The notes beneath the pieces are model-generated. The model was not told the DNA's origin. It saw only the letters and a list, made by a program, of their open reading frames with translations, and searched no databases. DNA of 7,024 nt from Candidatus Poseidoniaceae archaeon (lineage in GTDB: Archaea > Thermoplasmatota > Poseidoniia > Poseidoniales > Poseidoniaceae), in contig DUIP01000100.1 in NCBI GenBank assembly GCA_013330285.1, positions 1 through 7,024 of the forward strand, written 5' to 3'. This document shows positions 6,962 through 7,024 of the stretch, one piece after another; within the stretch, counting starts at the first letter, position 1, and each line of letters begins with the position of its first letter. Position numbers and translations under genes: made by a program.

Positions 6962-6997
6962 GTCAGCGTTGTGGCCTTCAAGAAGGTTGCTGTTTCC

Positions 6998-7015
6998 ATC
7001 CCCCTAAAGGGGGAT
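6998..7015. repeat. Perfect inverted repeat upstream of the Roadblock gene
   Basis: ATCCCCC-TAAA-GGGGGAT has two perfect 7-base arms and a 4-base centre. It lies about 54 to 71 bases upstream of the Roadblock start. It could be a protein-binding palindrome, a strong hairpin ending a gene to the right, or a promoter element whose minus-strand CTTTAG core is TATA-like. No coding region is seen between 6945 and the window end. A second, smaller palindrome CCTTC-AA-GAAGG lies at 6975-6986. Confidence 0.5.
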
Positions 7016-7024
7016 TTGCAGACC

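Noticed and set aside
1..7024. tRNA, rRNA, CRISPR array or mobile element
   Set aside because: By eye I see no regularly spaced repeats, tRNA cloverleaf-type sequence, transposase-like frame or terminal repeats. Nearly all of the window is occupied by six genes.

Overview
The window looks like chromosomal DNA of a prokaryote, most likely an archaeon. My best guess is a marine group II/III-type euryarchaeon (Poseidoniales-like), but this is inferred from gene content and style, not from a marker gene. Supporting points are GGTG-centred ribosome binding sites fused to stop codons, a Roadblock/LC7 protein beside a large Roadblock/coiled-coil protein, and a DUF58-type cluster, all very tightly packed. 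No rRNA, tRNA, CRISPR array, transposase or phage gene is visible. A bacterial origin cannot be excluded.

Layout: two convergent gene clusters meet near base 3166. The left cluster (plus strand, 2-3162) holds the C-terminal part of a DUF4350-like membrane-anchored protein cut by the window edge, a complete DUF58/vWA-fold protein, and a multi-pass membrane protein of unknown function. Gaps are 9 and 2 bases, so it reads as one operon entering from the left. In other organisms such clusters usually also carry a MoxR-type AAA+ ATPase. None is inside this window, so it may lie just upstream.

The right cluster (minus strand, read from 6944 down to 3171) holds a 112-residue Roadblock/LC7 protein, a 1057-residue protein and an 80-residue protein with two membrane helices. 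The large protein has an N-terminal Roadblock-like domain, a possible PATAN/DUF4388-like domain, about 290 residues of coiled coil, a helical C-terminal domain and an acidic disordered tail with a duplicated short motif. Both internal gaps are exactly 9 bases. The three products could form one assembly: a small Roadblock subunit pairing with the Roadblock domain of a long scaffold, with the small membrane protein as a possible anchor. Roadblock proteins normally regulate small Ras-like GTPases. No GTPase is in the window.

The clusters are separated by only 8 bases, with a small inverted repeat over the junction and no clear T-tract terminator. The last 80 bases are non-coding as far as can be seen. 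They hold a perfect 7-base-arm inverted repeat upstream of the Roadblock gene and probably its leader.
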